This document shows positions 1-10,256 of a stretch of DNA of 64,000 nucleotides, piece by piece. Source of the stretch: Brevibacterium zhoupengii (lineage in GTDB: Bacteria; Actinomycetota; Actinomycetes; Actinomycetales; Brevibacteriaceae); the NCBI RefSeq assembly GCF_021117425.1, contig NZ_CP088298.1:1240001-1304000 (forward strand), read 5' to 3'. Positions within the stretch are counted from its first letter, which is position 1; every line of letters begins with the position of its first letter. The notes under the pieces are model-generated. The model was not told where the DNA came from. It made no database searches and was given only the letters and a program-made list of their open reading frames with translations. The translations under genes were made by a program, and so were the position numbers.

Positions 1-1505
<1,505 letters not shown>

Positions 1506-1506
<1 letters not shown>

Positions 1507-2129
1507 TGTCTGAGCTCGAAGGGGTACCGGAGATCCTCGGTGAGGCTCCTGCCGGTACCGGCAACAAGGTCGATCAGGCGAGGATCGCCGCCGCAGTGCG
1601 AGAGATCCTCATCGCCGTCGGTGAGGATCCTGACCGGGAAGGTCTGCTCGAGACCCCGTCCAGGGTCGCTCGAGCCTATGAGGAGGTCTTCGCCGGGCTC
1701 CACCGGGACCCGGCCGAGGTGCTGGGCGTGACCTTCGACATCAGTCACGAAGAGATGGTCCTCGTGCGCGACATCGACCTGTACTCGACGTGCGAACACC
1801 ACCTGGTGCCGTTCCACGGAGTCGCTCACATCGGCTACATTCCCAGTAAGAACGGCAAGGTCACAGGTCTGTCCAAACTGGCACGGCTGGTTGAGATCTA
1901 CGCTCGCAGGCCCCAGGTCCAGGAGCGGCTGACGACTCAGATCGCCGATGCACTCGTCGAACACCTCGAGCCCCAAGGCGCGATCGTCGTCGTCGAGGCA
2001 GAACATCTGTGCATGACGATGCGAGGAGTCCGCAAGCCAGGCGCCTCGACCATCACGTCAGCGGTGCGCGGGCAGCTGCGCGAAACAGCATCGCGAGCAG
2101 AAGCCATGAGTCTGATCCTCCGGAGGTAG
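1506..2129 (+). CDS. folE: GTP cyclohydrolase I
   Basis: First step of tetrahydrofolate synthesis: GTP to 7,8-dihydroneopterin triphosphate, cytosolic. The 207-residue protein is the normal family length. It carries the zinc-site motif [12 protein letters not shown] (Cys96, His98/99) and a second cysteine in LCMTMRGV (Cys169), so it is a zinc-dependent FolE1 rather than a FolE2. The ATG shares one base with the ftsH stop codon, and folP follows after 9 bases. The ftsH-folE-folP-folB-folK order is the arrangement known from mycobacteria. Confidence 0.97.
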
Positions 2130-2138
2130 AGGTCGCAC

Positions 2139-3005
2139 ATGCCCACACCGGAACGCACCAAGATCATGGGCGTACTCAACGTCACGCCTGACTCCTTCTC
2201 AGACGGCGGTCGCTACTTCGACCACGACTCCGCCATCGCCCACGGCCTCGAACTGCTGGCTTCCGGTGCTGACATCATCGACGTCGGAGGCGAGTCCACG
2301 CGCCCGGGCTCGGTTCGAGTCGACGAGGCCGAAGAGCTGCGCCGGGTCGTTCCTGTCATCCGGGAGCTGGCCGCTGCGGGGGCGACCATCAGCGTCGACA
2401 CCATGCGAGCCACGGTCGCCGAGGCGTCACTGAACGCCGGCGCCCACATCATCAACGACGTCTCAGCCGGACTCTCTGATCCGACGATGCTGTCCGTCGC
2501 GTCCGAGACAGCTGCCCCCGTCGTGCTCATGCATTGGCGCGGGTACCTCGATAGCGCATCGGCGTCCTTCCACTACGACGATGTCGTCGCCGAGGTGATC
2601 GCTGAGCTGAAGACGAGAATCGACGAAGCCGTCGCCGTCGGTGTGAAGCTGGAGAACATCATCCTCGATCCGGGCCTGGGATTTTCGAAGAACGCCGAAC
2701 ACAACTGGCAGATCCTCGCGGCCCTCGACGAATTCGCGAACCTGGATCACCGTCTCCTCGTCGCAGCCAGCCGGAAACGATTCATCTCAACCCTGCTCTC
2801 ACCAGAGGATCCGAAACTCGCCGAGGAAGCGGCGAAGGATCAGGCCACGGCCGCGATCTCGGCACTGTCGGCCCGGGCCGGAGCGTGGGCGGTGCGCGTC
2901 CACGAACCGGCCACCTCGGCGATCGCGGTCAAGGTCCTTGACGCCGTGAACTCACATGCTTCGACAGCTAGCTCAGAAGCTTCCACGGCCGAGGGCCAAG
3001 CATGA
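2139..3005 (+). CDS. folP: Dihydropteroate synthase
   Basis: Condenses p-aminobenzoate with hydroxymethyl-dihydropterin pyrophosphate to make dihydropteroate; it is the sulfonamide target. The 288-residue TIM barrel shows both family signatures, GVLNVTPDSFSDGG near residues 10-25 and DVGGESTRPG near 50. Further conserved elements are NDVSAG, an LMHWRG loop, LDPGLGFSK and the late SRKRF loop. The ATG at 2139 follows a GGAGG stretch. The stop overlaps the next start (ATGA), indicating translational coupling to the folB-folK fusion. Confidence 0.97.
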   Translation: MPTPERTKIMGVLNVTPDSFSDGGRYFDHDSAIAHGLELLASGADIIDVGGESTRPGSVRVDEAEELRRVVPVIRELAAAGATISVDTMRATVAEASLNAGAHIINDVSAGLSDPTMLSVASETAAPVVLMHWRGYLDSASASFHYDDVVAEVIAELKTRIDEAVAVGVKLENIILDPGLGFSKNAEHNWQILAALDEFANLDHRLLVAASRKRFISTLLSPEDPKLAEEAAKDQATAAISALSARAGAWAVRVHEPATSAIAVKVLDAVNSHASTASSEASTAEGQA

Positions 3006-3928
3006 GCGGCCAACGGGATCGGATCGAGCTGCGCGGACTGACCGTGCGCGGCAACCACGGGGTCTTCGACTTCGAGAAGCGTGAGGGCCAGGACTTCATC
3101 ATCGATGTCACCCTTCACACCTCGGTGTCCCGGGCCGCTGCCAGCGACGACATCGCAGACACGATCCACTATGGGGAACTGGCCGAAGACGTCGCACACA
3201 TCGTGGAGGACAATACCTTCGACCTCATCGAGACTCTGGGCGCGAGGATCGCCGATCACTGTCTGACCCTTGCCGAGCACGTTGAGGTCGTCGTGCACAA
3301 GCCCGGTGCCCCGATCGAACGCAGCTTCAACGATGTCAGTGTCACTGTCAACCGTTCCCGCCACGACGCCGGGGTCGGTGCCGCCCCACCGGGGGGAGTG
3401 ACCGGTGAAACCGCTCTGGGCGAGCACGAGGCATACTTCAATCTCGGGGCCAACCTCGGCGATGCGGCGGACACGCTCGACCAGGCTGCTGCCGCGCTCG
3501 ACCGACACCCCAAGATCACGGTGCAGAGACGATCGTCGCTGTATCGCACCGCGCCCTGGGGCGGAGTCGAGCAGAACGACTTCCTCAACCTCGGACTCAT
3601 CGTGACCACCAGCCTGCCCGCCGTCGAACTCCTGGCTGTGGGACAGGGAATCGAGGTCGCCTGCGGACGGACTCGAGATCTGCGGTGGGGGCCGCGTACC
3701 CTCGACATCGATCTCATTCGCTACGTCACGCACGACGGTGAGCTCGTCGTCGACACCGAAACACTGACACTGCCACATCCGCGGGCACACGAACGAGCCT
3801 TCGTCCTCGCGCCCTGGGCCGAGCTCGACGAGAATGTGGAGATTCTCACGCCCACCGGTCCGCAGTCGATCGCTGCGGTCCTTGCCGAGCTGGGAGACCA
3901 GGAAATCACGCGAATCCCGGCACCATAA
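3002..3928 (+). CDS. folBK: Bifunctional dihydroneopterin aldolase / HPPK (FolB-FolK fusion)
   Basis: Two consecutive folate enzymes in one 308-residue chain. Residues about 5-120 are a dihydroneopterin aldolase (LRGLTVRGNHGVFDFEKREGQ; later E in LIETLGARIADH). Residues about 140-300 are 6-hydroxymethyl-7,8-dihydropterin pyrophosphokinase (FNLGANLGD at the start, then LYRTAPWGG, the RWGPRTLDIDLI metal/ATP motif and LPHPRAHERAFVL). In many actinobacteria folB and folK are adjacent separate genes; here a Gly/Pro-rich linker joins them. The start overlaps the folP stop by 4 bases. Together with folE and folP this supplies most of the pterin branch. Confidence 0.95.
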   Translation: MSGQRDRIELRGLTVRGNHGVFDFEKREGQDFIIDVTLHTSVSRAAASDDIADTIHYGELAEDVAHIVEDNTFDLIETLGARIADHCLTLAEHVEVVVHKPGAPIERSFNDVSVTVNRSRHDAGVGAAPPGGVTGETALGEHEAYFNLGANLGDAADTLDQAAAALDRHPKITVQRRSSLYRTAPWGGVEQNDFLNLGLIVTTSLPAVELLAVGQGIEVACGRTRDLRWGPRTLDIDLIRYVTHDGELVVDTETLTLPHPRAHERAFVLAPWAELDENVEILTPTGPQSIAAVLAELGDQEITRIPAP

Positions 3929-3956
3929 GTGCCCAGGGTTTGAGAGACTTGGAGCT

Positions 3957-4418
3957 ATGCAGCGAACTTCGTCGAGCACTCTCGCCATCTGGGCCGTCAT
4001 CGGTGCGGTGCTGGCGCCAGTCGTCGACGTGCTGCTCGAAAGTCAGGGGTTCTCCCTGCCTGGACTGCCCTGGTTCGCCATCATCGGAATGCTCATTCTC
4101 GCGGCGGTCCTTCTGGTCCTGGGCTGGCCGATCAAGAAATGGAACGACGGCGACCGCACCAAAGAGATCGACCCACTCCAAGCGGCCCGAGTAGCGGTTA
4201 TGGCTAAGGCCAGCGCCCTGACTGGGGCGGGACTGGCAGGCTGGTATATGGGAAATGCGGCCTACTATTTCCTGTCAGCACCGGGCATCCGCAATGATTT
4301 GGCGGCAGGTATGCTTTTCGCTATGGTGTCAGCCGCAGCGTTGATGATCGTCGGCCTGATCGTCGAGAGCTTCTGCGCACTGCCCCCTCAAGACCCACCA
4401 GGAGCTGAAGCAGCGTGA
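3957..4418 (+). CDS. DUF3180 membrane protein
   Basis: A 153-residue protein with four hydrophobic helices (about residues 7-28, 38-58, 85-110 and 120-143). It matches the position and layout of the DUF3180 family always found after folK in actinobacteria. I chose the ATG at 3957, preceded by GGAG, because an upstream extension would run into folBK coding sequence. No catalytic residues are evident, and the function of the family is unknown. The last codon overlaps the next gene (GTGA). Conserved linkage to folate genes is known for the family; a functional link is not established. Confidence 0.85.
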   Translation: MQRTSSSTLAIWAVIGAVLAPVVDVLLESQGFSLPGLPWFAIIGMLILAAVLLVLGWPIKKWNDGDRTKEIDPLQAARVAVMAKASALTGAGLAGWYMGNAAYYFLSAPGIRNDLAAGMLFAMVSAAALMIVGLIVESFCALPPQDPPGAEAA

Positions 4419-4915
4419 GCCGCGAATTCAACTATCTGTCCGGAACAGATGCCGACTTCAACAGGGTCAGCCCCAAATACGGACTCAAGGAGACGATCGC
4501 GACACTGACGATCCTCGTCCCGATGATCATCGTGGCACTCGTCTTCGCCATCATCTTCACCTCCGAGGTGCCCTGGCTGCATGCGATCTGGGCCGTGCTC
4601 GTGGCATTCACCGTCTTCCTCATCGTCATCATCCTCCGCCAGGCCAAGGCCATCGGCTACGCGGAGAGGGCAGATGACCTCCTCATCCGGCGAGGAATCA
4701 TGTTCCACAAAGCCACGGTCGTCCCGTATGGCCGACTGCAGTTCGTCGACGTAGATGCCGGGCCCATCGATCGGATGTTCGGCCTGGCCACCGTGAAGCT
4801 GCACACTGCCTCGGCGTCCACAGACGCGACCATTCCGGGTCTGCCCCGGGCAGAGGCCGATCGCCTGCGCGACAGCCTCGCCGGCCTGGGCCAGGCCAAC
4901 TTGGCAGGGCTGTGA
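4415..4915 (+). CDS. PH-domain (bPH2/DUF304) membrane protein
   Basis: A 166-residue protein with two transmembrane helices (about residues 30-52 and 55-75), then a bacterial PH-like DUF304 domain. The domain shows the typical series DLLIRRGIMFH, VPYGRLQFVDVDAGPIDRMFGLATVKLHTAS and a C-terminal PGL-type helix. This is the layout of YdbS-like proteins. It starts with GTG overlapping the DUF3180 stop and is itself overlapped by the next PH-domain gene. The pair therefore resembles the B. subtilis ydbS-ydbT pair, implicated in resistance to antimicrobials made by Bacillus amyloliquefaciens. Function here is inferred only. Confidence 0.85.
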   Translation: MSREFNYLSGTDADFNRVSPKYGLKETIATLTILVPMIIVALVFAIIFTSEVPWLHAIWAVLVAFTVFLIVIILRQAKAIGYAERADDLLIRRGIMFHKATVVPYGRLQFVDVDAGPIDRMFGLATVKLHTASASTDATIPGLPRAEADRLRDSLAGLGQANLAGL

Positions 4916-6771
4916 GCATGGCCGAGGAAGGTTCGAACGACGAGCCGACAAGTACCTCTGCTTCCACTGAGGAATCCGCAGACGAAGCCTCTGGCCACGG
5001 TGCCGCCGCACCCGAGGTGTGGCACCGGGTCCACCCGCTGACGCCGATTCTTGAGAGCCTCGGCGTGCTCGTGGGTATCTTCATCGCCGCCGCCTACGGT
5101 CTGCAGAACTTCATGCAGACCGCCATCGAGGACCTGGCGAGGGGCGATGGTGTGGATCTGGGGTTCGCCGGTTGGCTGCGCAGCCATCCCCTCGTCATCC
5201 TCGGCGTCGTCGGTGGACTCATCCTCATCCTCCTCATCACCGCGCTCTTCAGCTGGATGGCGTGGAAGGTCATGGGCTATCGGATCGATTCCGAAGCCAT
5301 CTACTATCGGCGCGGTCTGCTGTCGAAGAAGCTGCGTAAGGCCCGACTCGACCGGGTGCAGTCGATCGACCTGCAGCAGAAGCTCCTGCCTAGGATTCTG
5401 GGAATGGCGGAACTCGTCTTCGATGTCGCCGGTGGGACCGATTCCAACATCTCCCTGAAGTACCTGTCGAAGAAGCGTGCGGAAACACTCCGCGATGAGC
5501 TCCTCTCCGCCGTCCGCGCGAAGAAGCGGGGCACCCAGCAGTGGGAGCGAACCCCAACCGCAGGCCGATCGGCCGAGGCAGCAGCAACTTCCGTTCCAGT
5601 TGCTGTCAATGCGCCCACGGCAGATTCCTCGGCAGATTCGTCGGGTGGGTCCAGCGAGACGGATGATTCCGCAGGCATCGCAGGTGAGCCTGCCCTCGAC
5701 CGCACCGTGCCCGAACGTCGCGATGACAGCATCGGCGTACGCCTGAGCAAACGCCTCGGATCCTTGGCCGACGGCGCTTCACACGAGGCAGAGTCGAGCA
5801 TCAACGAACTCCTGGCTCCCTACCAGGTCTCCGCCAACGTCAACGAGGAAGGCGAGATCATCCGGGTGCCAGTGCACCGGGTCGTGGTCTCCTCATTGCT
5901 GAAGTCGGAGACGATCATCTCACTCCTCGTCGTCCTCCTCGTCATCGGAGTGTCGATCGCCTTGCTCGTCTTGGGACTGACTGAGGCATTCATCCCGATG
6001 ATCGTCGCAGTCATCCCCGGCCTCTTCACGGCGTTCTCCGCCTTCAGGAAGAACCTGGACAACGCGAACTTCGTGGTCAAGCTGGGAGAGAACGGACTGG
6101 CCGTCAACCACGGACTCGTCTCCACCTCCCGCAAGGTCATTCCCCTCGACCGGCTGCAAGCCGTCTGCCTCCACCAGCCTCTGCTGTGGCGGAAGGCCGG
6201 ATGGTGGAAGGTCGAATTCAACATCGCCAGCGCCGGCGGTTCCGGTGAGTCCAACATCCTCCTGCCCGTCGGTGACATCGACCAGGCACTGCTCATGGTG
6301 GGCCTCGCACTGCCCGAGCCGCAGCTGCCGGACGACATCAGCGCAGCGACCCTGGTGCGCTCTGCCATGTATGACCGCAAGTCCGAGGACCCACAGGCGG
6401 GGAGGGCAGAAGAACTCTTCCACGGCCAACCGCGTTCCTCACGACTCATCGATCCATTGGTGTGGAAGCGGCGAGCCTACGCGGTGACCGGTTCCCTGCT
6501 CGTGCTGCGCATGGGTGTCCTTGACCGTCGCGTCGACTTCGTGCCCCACGTGAGAGTGCAGTCGATGAGCTACCACCAGGGCCCGCTCATGCGTTCGTTG
6601 GGTCTGGGCACGGTCGCCGTGCACTCCACAGCCGGACCCATCGACCCTCGAGTCACCCACCAGAACGTCGATGAGGCGAAGCAGTTCTTCAGCGAACATT
6701 CCGAACGCACTCGACTTGCGCGGCAACGCTACGACGAGGAAGCCCGCACAGCCAAGGAAGGCAGACTATGA
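4912..6771 (+). CDS. Multi-PH-domain (bPH2/DUF304) membrane protein, YdbT-like
   Basis: A 619-residue membrane protein with repeated units of a transmembrane helix pair followed by a DUF304 PH-like domain. Domains are recognisable near residues 120-200 (YRRGLLSKKLRKARLDRVQSI), 390-460 (NHGLVSTSRKVIPLDRLQAV) and 535-600 (LRMGVLDRRVDFVPHVRVQS). A Ser/Asp/Glu-rich acidic linker lies around 215-265. The GTG at 4912 overlaps the previous stop; the ATG at 4918 is an alternative. It probably forms a membrane complex with the smaller PH protein upstream. The ligand is unknown. Confidence 0.85.
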   Translation: MSMAEEGSNDEPTSTSASTEESADEASGHGAAAPEVWHRVHPLTPILESLGVLVGIFIAAAYGLQNFMQTAIEDLARGDGVDLGFAGWLRSHPLVILGVVGGLILILLITALFSWMAWKVMGYRIDSEAIYYRRGLLSKKLRKARLDRVQSIDLQQKLLPRILGMAELVFDVAGGTDSNISLKYLSKKRAETLRDELLSAVRAKKRGTQQWERTPTAGRSAEAAATSVPVAVNAPTADSSADSSGGSSETDDSAGIAGEPALDRTVPERRDDSIGVRLSKRLGSLADGASHEAESSINELLAPYQVSANVNEEGEIIRVPVHRVVVSSLLKSETIISLLVVLLVIGVSIALLVLGLTEAFIPMIVAVIPGLFTAFSAFRKNLDNANFVVKLGENGLAVNHGLVSTSRKVIPLDRLQAVCLHQPLLWRKAGWWKVEFNIASAGGSGESNILLPVGDIDQALLMVGLALPEPQLPDDISAATLVRSAMYDRKSEDPQAGRAEELFHGQPRSSRLIDPLVWKRRAYAVTGSLLVLRMGVLDRRVDFVPHVRVQSMSYHQGPLMRSLGLGTVAVHSTAGPIDPRVTHQNVDEAKQFFSEHSERTRLARQRYDEEARTAKEGRL

Positions 6772-7673
6772 GCCACCCGGGAATGAACCAGGACGACGCC
6801 CCTCGCCTGGGGATCGGCATCATCGGGTGCGGAAAGGTCGGGGCGACCATCGGAGCCGCCTGGCGAGATGCCGGTCACGCGATCATCGGTGTCAGCGCCA
6901 CCTCGGCGGCGAGCCTGCAACGAGCCGAGGACATGCTCCCAGGCGTGCCGGTCCTGCCCCCGGACGACATCGCAGACCGTGCCGAACTCCTCCTCTTCGC
7001 TGTCCCCGACGATGAGATCGAATCCCTTGTCAGCGGCCTGGCAAAGGTCTCACGGATCCATTCCGGACAGATCCTCGTCCACTGCTCGGGCCGGTACGGA
7101 ACCGATGTCCTCGAAGCCGGGACCAGCCTCGGCGCGCTGCCGATCGCACTGCACCCATCGCTGTCCTTCACCGGCACCGCAGTCGATTTGGCGCGGCTGC
7201 GACAGTCGACGATCGCCGTGACCGCACCGGCACCGATCCGCCCAGTCGGACAGGCCCTCGTCGTCGAGATAGGCGCCGAACCCATCGATGTGGCTGAGGC
7301 AGACCGACCCCTGTACCACGCGGCCATCACCCACGCCTCGAATCACACCATCACGATCATCAGCGAAGCCATGGAGATGCTCGCCGAGGCGGGTGTGAGT
7401 GACCCATCACGTGTGCTCACAGCCCTCGTCGATGCGAGCGTGACGAACACCCTGCAGAACGGGTCGAAGGCACTGACAGGGCCCGTCAGCCGGGGCGACG
7501 TGGGAACAGTGAGTGCGCACCTGGCGGCGCTGAGCGAGTTCAGTCTCAACGTGTCGAACCCGTCGGCCCGCAACAGCTACATTGCTCTGGCCAGGTCCAC
7601 CACGGCCAAGGCACTGGGCCTGGGACGCATCACGGACTCACAGGCACAGGAGATCCTGTCCCGGTTGGACTGA
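6768..7673 (+). CDS. DUF2520 / Rossmann-like NAD(P)-binding protein
   Basis: A 301-residue protein with an N-terminal Rossmann fold (IGIIGCGKVG at about residues 16-25) and a C-terminal helical DUF2520 domain containing YHAAITHASNH and LTGPVSRGD. The fold resembles ketopantoate reductase and F420-dependent oxidoreductases. In mycobacteria the orthologue sits immediately before panC, which has led to suggestions of a pantoate-pathway role; panC is missing here. The start overlaps the previous stop (ATGA). A 15-base imperfect duplication of its stop region follows it. The exact substrate is unknown. Confidence 0.85.
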   Translation: MSHPGMNQDDAPRLGIGIIGCGKVGATIGAAWRDAGHAIIGVSATSAASLQRAEDMLPGVPVLPPDDIADRAELLLFAVPDDEIESLVSGLAKVSRIHSGQILVHCSGRYGTDVLEAGTSLGALPIALHPSLSFTGTAVDLARLRQSTIAVTAPAPIRPVGQALVVEIGAEPIDVAEADRPLYHAAITHASNHTITIISEAMEMLAEAGVSDPSRVLTALVDASVTNTLQNGSKALTGPVSRGDVGTVSAHLAALSEFSLNVSNPSARNSYIALARSTTAKALGLGRITDSQAQEILSRLD

Positions 7674-7698
7674 GATCCGGAGCGGACTGAGCGCCGGA
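7667..7698. repeat. Direct duplication over the DUF2520 stop codon
   Basis: Bases 7667-7681 (GGACTGAGATCCGGA) recur at 7684-7698 with two mismatches, a 17-base period. The first copy contains the TGA stop of the DUF2520 gene. The second TGA is out of frame. Confidence 0.8.
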
Positions 7699-7773
7699 TC
7701 GGGCTGACCATCGGTGGGGTCGGCACTCGGCCCGAATTCCCCCGGGGGCCGCGCTCACGGTAACCTTGACGGT

Positions 7774-9333
7774 ATGGCAGATACCGAGTCGAACACGCCC
7801 GAAAACGCAGACCTTTCACCCGAACATCTCGATCCTGAGCAGATCCGGATCCGAAAGGAAAAGCGCCAGCGGCTCTTGGACTCCGACGCCGAAGCCTATC
7901 CGGTCGGAATTCCGCGCACACATACTCTGGCCGAGGTCCATGCCAGCCATGACGGGCTGGAGGCCGGGGACGAAACCGAGGACATCGTCGGCGTCGTCGG
8001 CCGTGTCGTGTTCGTGAGGACCACTGGCAAGCTCTGCTTCGTGACCCTGCAGGCAGGAGATGGAACCCGTCTCCAGGGCATGCTGTCTCTGCGTGAAGTG
8101 GGGGAGGAGCGACTCGGCGACTTCAAGACCGACGTCGACCTGGGCGACTTCCTGTTCGTCCATGGCAAGGTCATCAAGTCAAAGCGCGGCGAACTCTCTG
8201 TGCTCGCCGATTCCTGGTCGATGGCCAGCAAGGCGCTGCGCCCGCTGCCTGGCCTGCACACCGAGCTCGCTGAGGACACTCGCGTCCGCCAGCGCTACCT
8301 CGATCTGATCACCCGCGAAGAAGCACGGAAGACGATGCTGACGCGGGCCGAGGTCATGTCGTCCCTGCGGCGGACGTTCGTCGGACAGGACTTCGTCGAG
8401 ATCGAGACTCCGATGCTCCAGTTCATGCATGGCGGGGCCGCTGCTCGACCGTTCAAGACACATATGAACGCCTACGACATCGATATGTACCTGCGCATTG
8501 CGCCCGAGCTCTTCCTCAAGCGTGCAATCGTCGGCGGCATTGAGAACGTCTTCGAGATCAACCGCAACTTCCGCAACGAAGGTGCTGACTCCACTCACTC
8601 ACCTGAGTTTGCGATGCTCGAGGCCTACCAGTCCTACGGCGACTACCACTCGATAGCAGATCTGACGAAGACGCTGGTCCAGAACGCCGCGCAGGAAGCC
8701 ACAGGGTCCCTCGTGGTGAAGCTCGAAGACGGCGAGGACTACGACTTCGGTGGCGACTGGACCGTCGTCAGCATGTACGAGACGCTGTCGGCAGAATCAG
8801 GAGTCGAAGTCACCCCGGAAACCGGCCTCGAGGTCCTCGACAAAATCGCTACCGATAACAATGTCGACTTGGGCGGAGTATTCCGCTCGCACGGAAAATA
8901 CGTTGAAGAGCTGTGGGAGCACTTCTACCAGGACAAGCTGTGGGCACCCACCTTCGTCACCGACTTCCCCGTCGACACTTCACCTCTGGTCCGCGAACAC
9001 CGGACCAAGAAGGGTGTCGTGGAGAAATGGGATCTCTACGTCCGCGGATTCGAATTGGCTACCGGCTATTCTGAGCTCGTCGATCCGGTCATCCAGCGTG
9101 AACGGTTCGAAGCGCAGGCAGCCGATGCGGCCAAGGGCGACGAAGAAGCAATGGGACTTGACGAAGAATTCCTCACTGCCATGGAACACGGAATGCCGCC
9201 GACGGGCGGTATGGGAATGGGACTTGATCGTCTGCTCATGGCTTTGACCGGCCTGGGAATTCGAGAGACGATCCTCTTCCCATTCACGAAGCCAATTGCC
9301 TCCGGTAATACGGAAATGGCTGAGGAGGGATGA
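7774..9333 (+). CDS. lysS: Lysyl-tRNA synthetase, class II
   Basis: Charges tRNA-Lys with lysine. The 519-residue protein has an N-terminal OB-fold anticodon domain (about 60-170). The class II core follows, with motif 1 (FVEIETPMLQ), motif 2 (FEINRNFRNEGADSTHSPEF) and motif 3 (GMGMGLDRLLMALTG). The ATG at 7774 was preferred over an in-frame start 60 bases upstream because family N-termini begin close to this point and the upstream codons lie in intergenic-type sequence. It directly follows DUF2520 here, whereas panC, panD and coaX intervene in many relatives. Confidence 0.97.
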   Translation: MADTESNTPENADLSPEHLDPEQIRIRKEKRQRLLDSDAEAYPVGIPRTHTLAEVHASHDGLEAGDETEDIVGVVGRVVFVRTTGKLCFVTLQAGDGTRLQGMLSLREVGEERLGDFKTDVDLGDFLFVHGKVIKSKRGELSVLADSWSMASKALRPLPGLHTELAEDTRVRQRYLDLITREEARKTMLTRAEVMSSLRRTFVGQDFVEIETPMLQFMHGGAAARPFKTHMNAYDIDMYLRIAPELFLKRAIVGGIENVFEINRNFRNEGADSTHSPEFAMLEAYQSYGDYHSIADLTKTLVQNAAQEATGSLVVKLEDGEDYDFGGDWTVVSMYETLSAESGVEVTPETGLEVLDKIATDNNVDLGGVFRSHGKYVEELWEHFYQDKLWAPTFVTDFPVDTSPLVREHRTKKGVVEKWDLYVRGFELATGYSELVDPVIQRERFEAQAADAAKGDEEAMGLDEEFLTAMEHGMPPTGGMGMGLDRLLMALTGLGIRETILFPFTKPIASGNTEMAEEG

Positions 9334-9337
9334 GCAC

Positions 9338-9583
9338 ATGATGGATCTGCTGAAGGCTCTATTGCCGTCGATCTGCGTGGGATTGCTGTTCTGGTACGTA
9401 ATGAGAAACATCTTGCGTGCAGACCGGACCGAACGCGAACAGATCGATAAATTCTATGCAGAGCAAGAGGTTAGCGAATTAGGCGATAATCATGAATCAG
9501 ATGTTAAGCTGACTTCGTCAAATACATCAGATTATGAAAAGAGTGAACATGGCAAGGGAGATGCGACTCGTTCTCACGGATGA
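9338..9583 (+). CDS. Small single-pass membrane protein overlapping lsr2
   Basis: An 81-residue protein: MMDLLKALLPS leads into one hydrophobic helix (about residues 5-22), then a charged, polar tail. It starts 5 bases after lysS (ATG at 9338 or 9341; GAGGAGG lies just upstream, at the end of lysS) and its last 35 bases overlap the lsr2 start. Base composition is unusually AT-rich compared with neighbours. Small membrane genes occupy this slot between lysS and lsr2 in some relatives, but I do not recognise a named family. Function unknown. Confidence 0.65.
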   Translation: MMDLLKALLPSICVGLLFWYVMRNILRADRTEREQIDKFYAEQEVSELGDNHESDVKLTSSNTSDYEKSEHGKGDATRSHG

Positions 9584-9887
9584 TTTCGATGGCTCGGAGG
9601 CGTCGGAGACCGTGCGCTTCAGCCTCGACCAAGGTACCTACGAACTCGAACTGTCGACAGAGAATGCCGAAAAGCTCCGTGAAACGTTCGCCCCGTTCAT
9701 CGCCAAAGCCCGCCGGGTAGCCAACCCCGGTGGTCGTGGGCGTCGCGCAGGATCCAGCTCAGCTGCCGGTCCGAAGCGGGACACCGCCAAAATTCGCGAA
9801 TGGGCACAGGCAAACGGCTACCAGCTGGGCGATCGCGGTCGTATTCCGCTCGAAATCGTTCAGGCATATGAAGCTGCAGAGAGCTGA
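9549..9887 (+). CDS. lsr2: Lsr2 nucleoid-associated xenogeneic silencer
   Basis: Lsr2 binds AT-rich DNA in the minor groove and silences horizontally acquired genes. The 112-residue protein has the family layout: an N-terminal oligomerisation domain (MAREMRLVLTDDFDG with beta strands to about residue 55) and a C-terminal DNA-binding helix pair. The latter carries the AT-hook-like RGR in REWAQANGYQLGDRGRIPL. The ATG at 9549 aligns with the usual MA-(R/K) N-terminus; an in-frame ATG at 9534 is possible. The upstream 60 bases are only one-third G+C, a plausible autoregulatory target. Confidence 0.95.
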   Translation: MAREMRLVLTDDFDGSEASETVRFSLDQGTYELELSTENAEKLRETFAPFIAKARRVANPGGRGRRAGSSSAAGPKRDTAKIREWAQANGYQLGDRGRIPLEIVQAYEAAES

Positions 9888-9962
9888 ATCGACCGGATTC
9901 AGTCACAGCCGATAAACGAGGCGATATAGCGAATCGAACTTCATTGATTCACTAATCGCTTC

Positions 9963-9997
9963 CTGAAGGACCAACGGTTCATCCGTTGGTCCTTCAG
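9963..9997 (+). terminator. Perfect 15-bp hairpin after lsr2
   Basis: Arms CTGAAGGACCAACGG (9963-9977) and its exact complement (9983-9997) enclose the loop TTCAT. It lies 75 bases after the lsr2 stop. No long T run follows, so it may act as a weak terminator or as an RNA-stabilising element. Confidence 0.7.
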
Positions 9998-10235
9998 CAT
10001 TTCCGCCGACAATTCCTGCCTGACGGGAAAGCCACTTCACGGCAAACTCCAATCGTTCCGGAGGAATGCCGTCTCACTCAGAGAATTCCCAGTGCAGCTG
10101 ACTGATAAAGAAGAACAGCCATTCACGCCATCGCCAGAGTGAAGCCTGCCGAATAGGACTGATTACTCAATTTCAACTCTCGGTAATCGAGGAGCATCTC
10201 GATTTCTCGGGGAGTTCTCCAATGGAACTGAGGAA

Positions 10236-10256
10236 TGACGATCCACCAGATCGTCA
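10236..10256. repeat. Perfect 8-bp inverted repeat upstream of clpC
   Basis: TGACGATC-CACCA-GATCGTCA. It lies about 185 bases before clpC. It could be an operator for a stress regulator, or chance; no known consensus is matched. Confidence 0.35.

Noticed and set aside
2840..4000. 386-codon open frame on the minus strand opposite folP and folBK
   Set aside because: A high-GC antisense shadow: no ribosome binding site and no recognisable domain, and the plus strand holds two certain folate enzymes.
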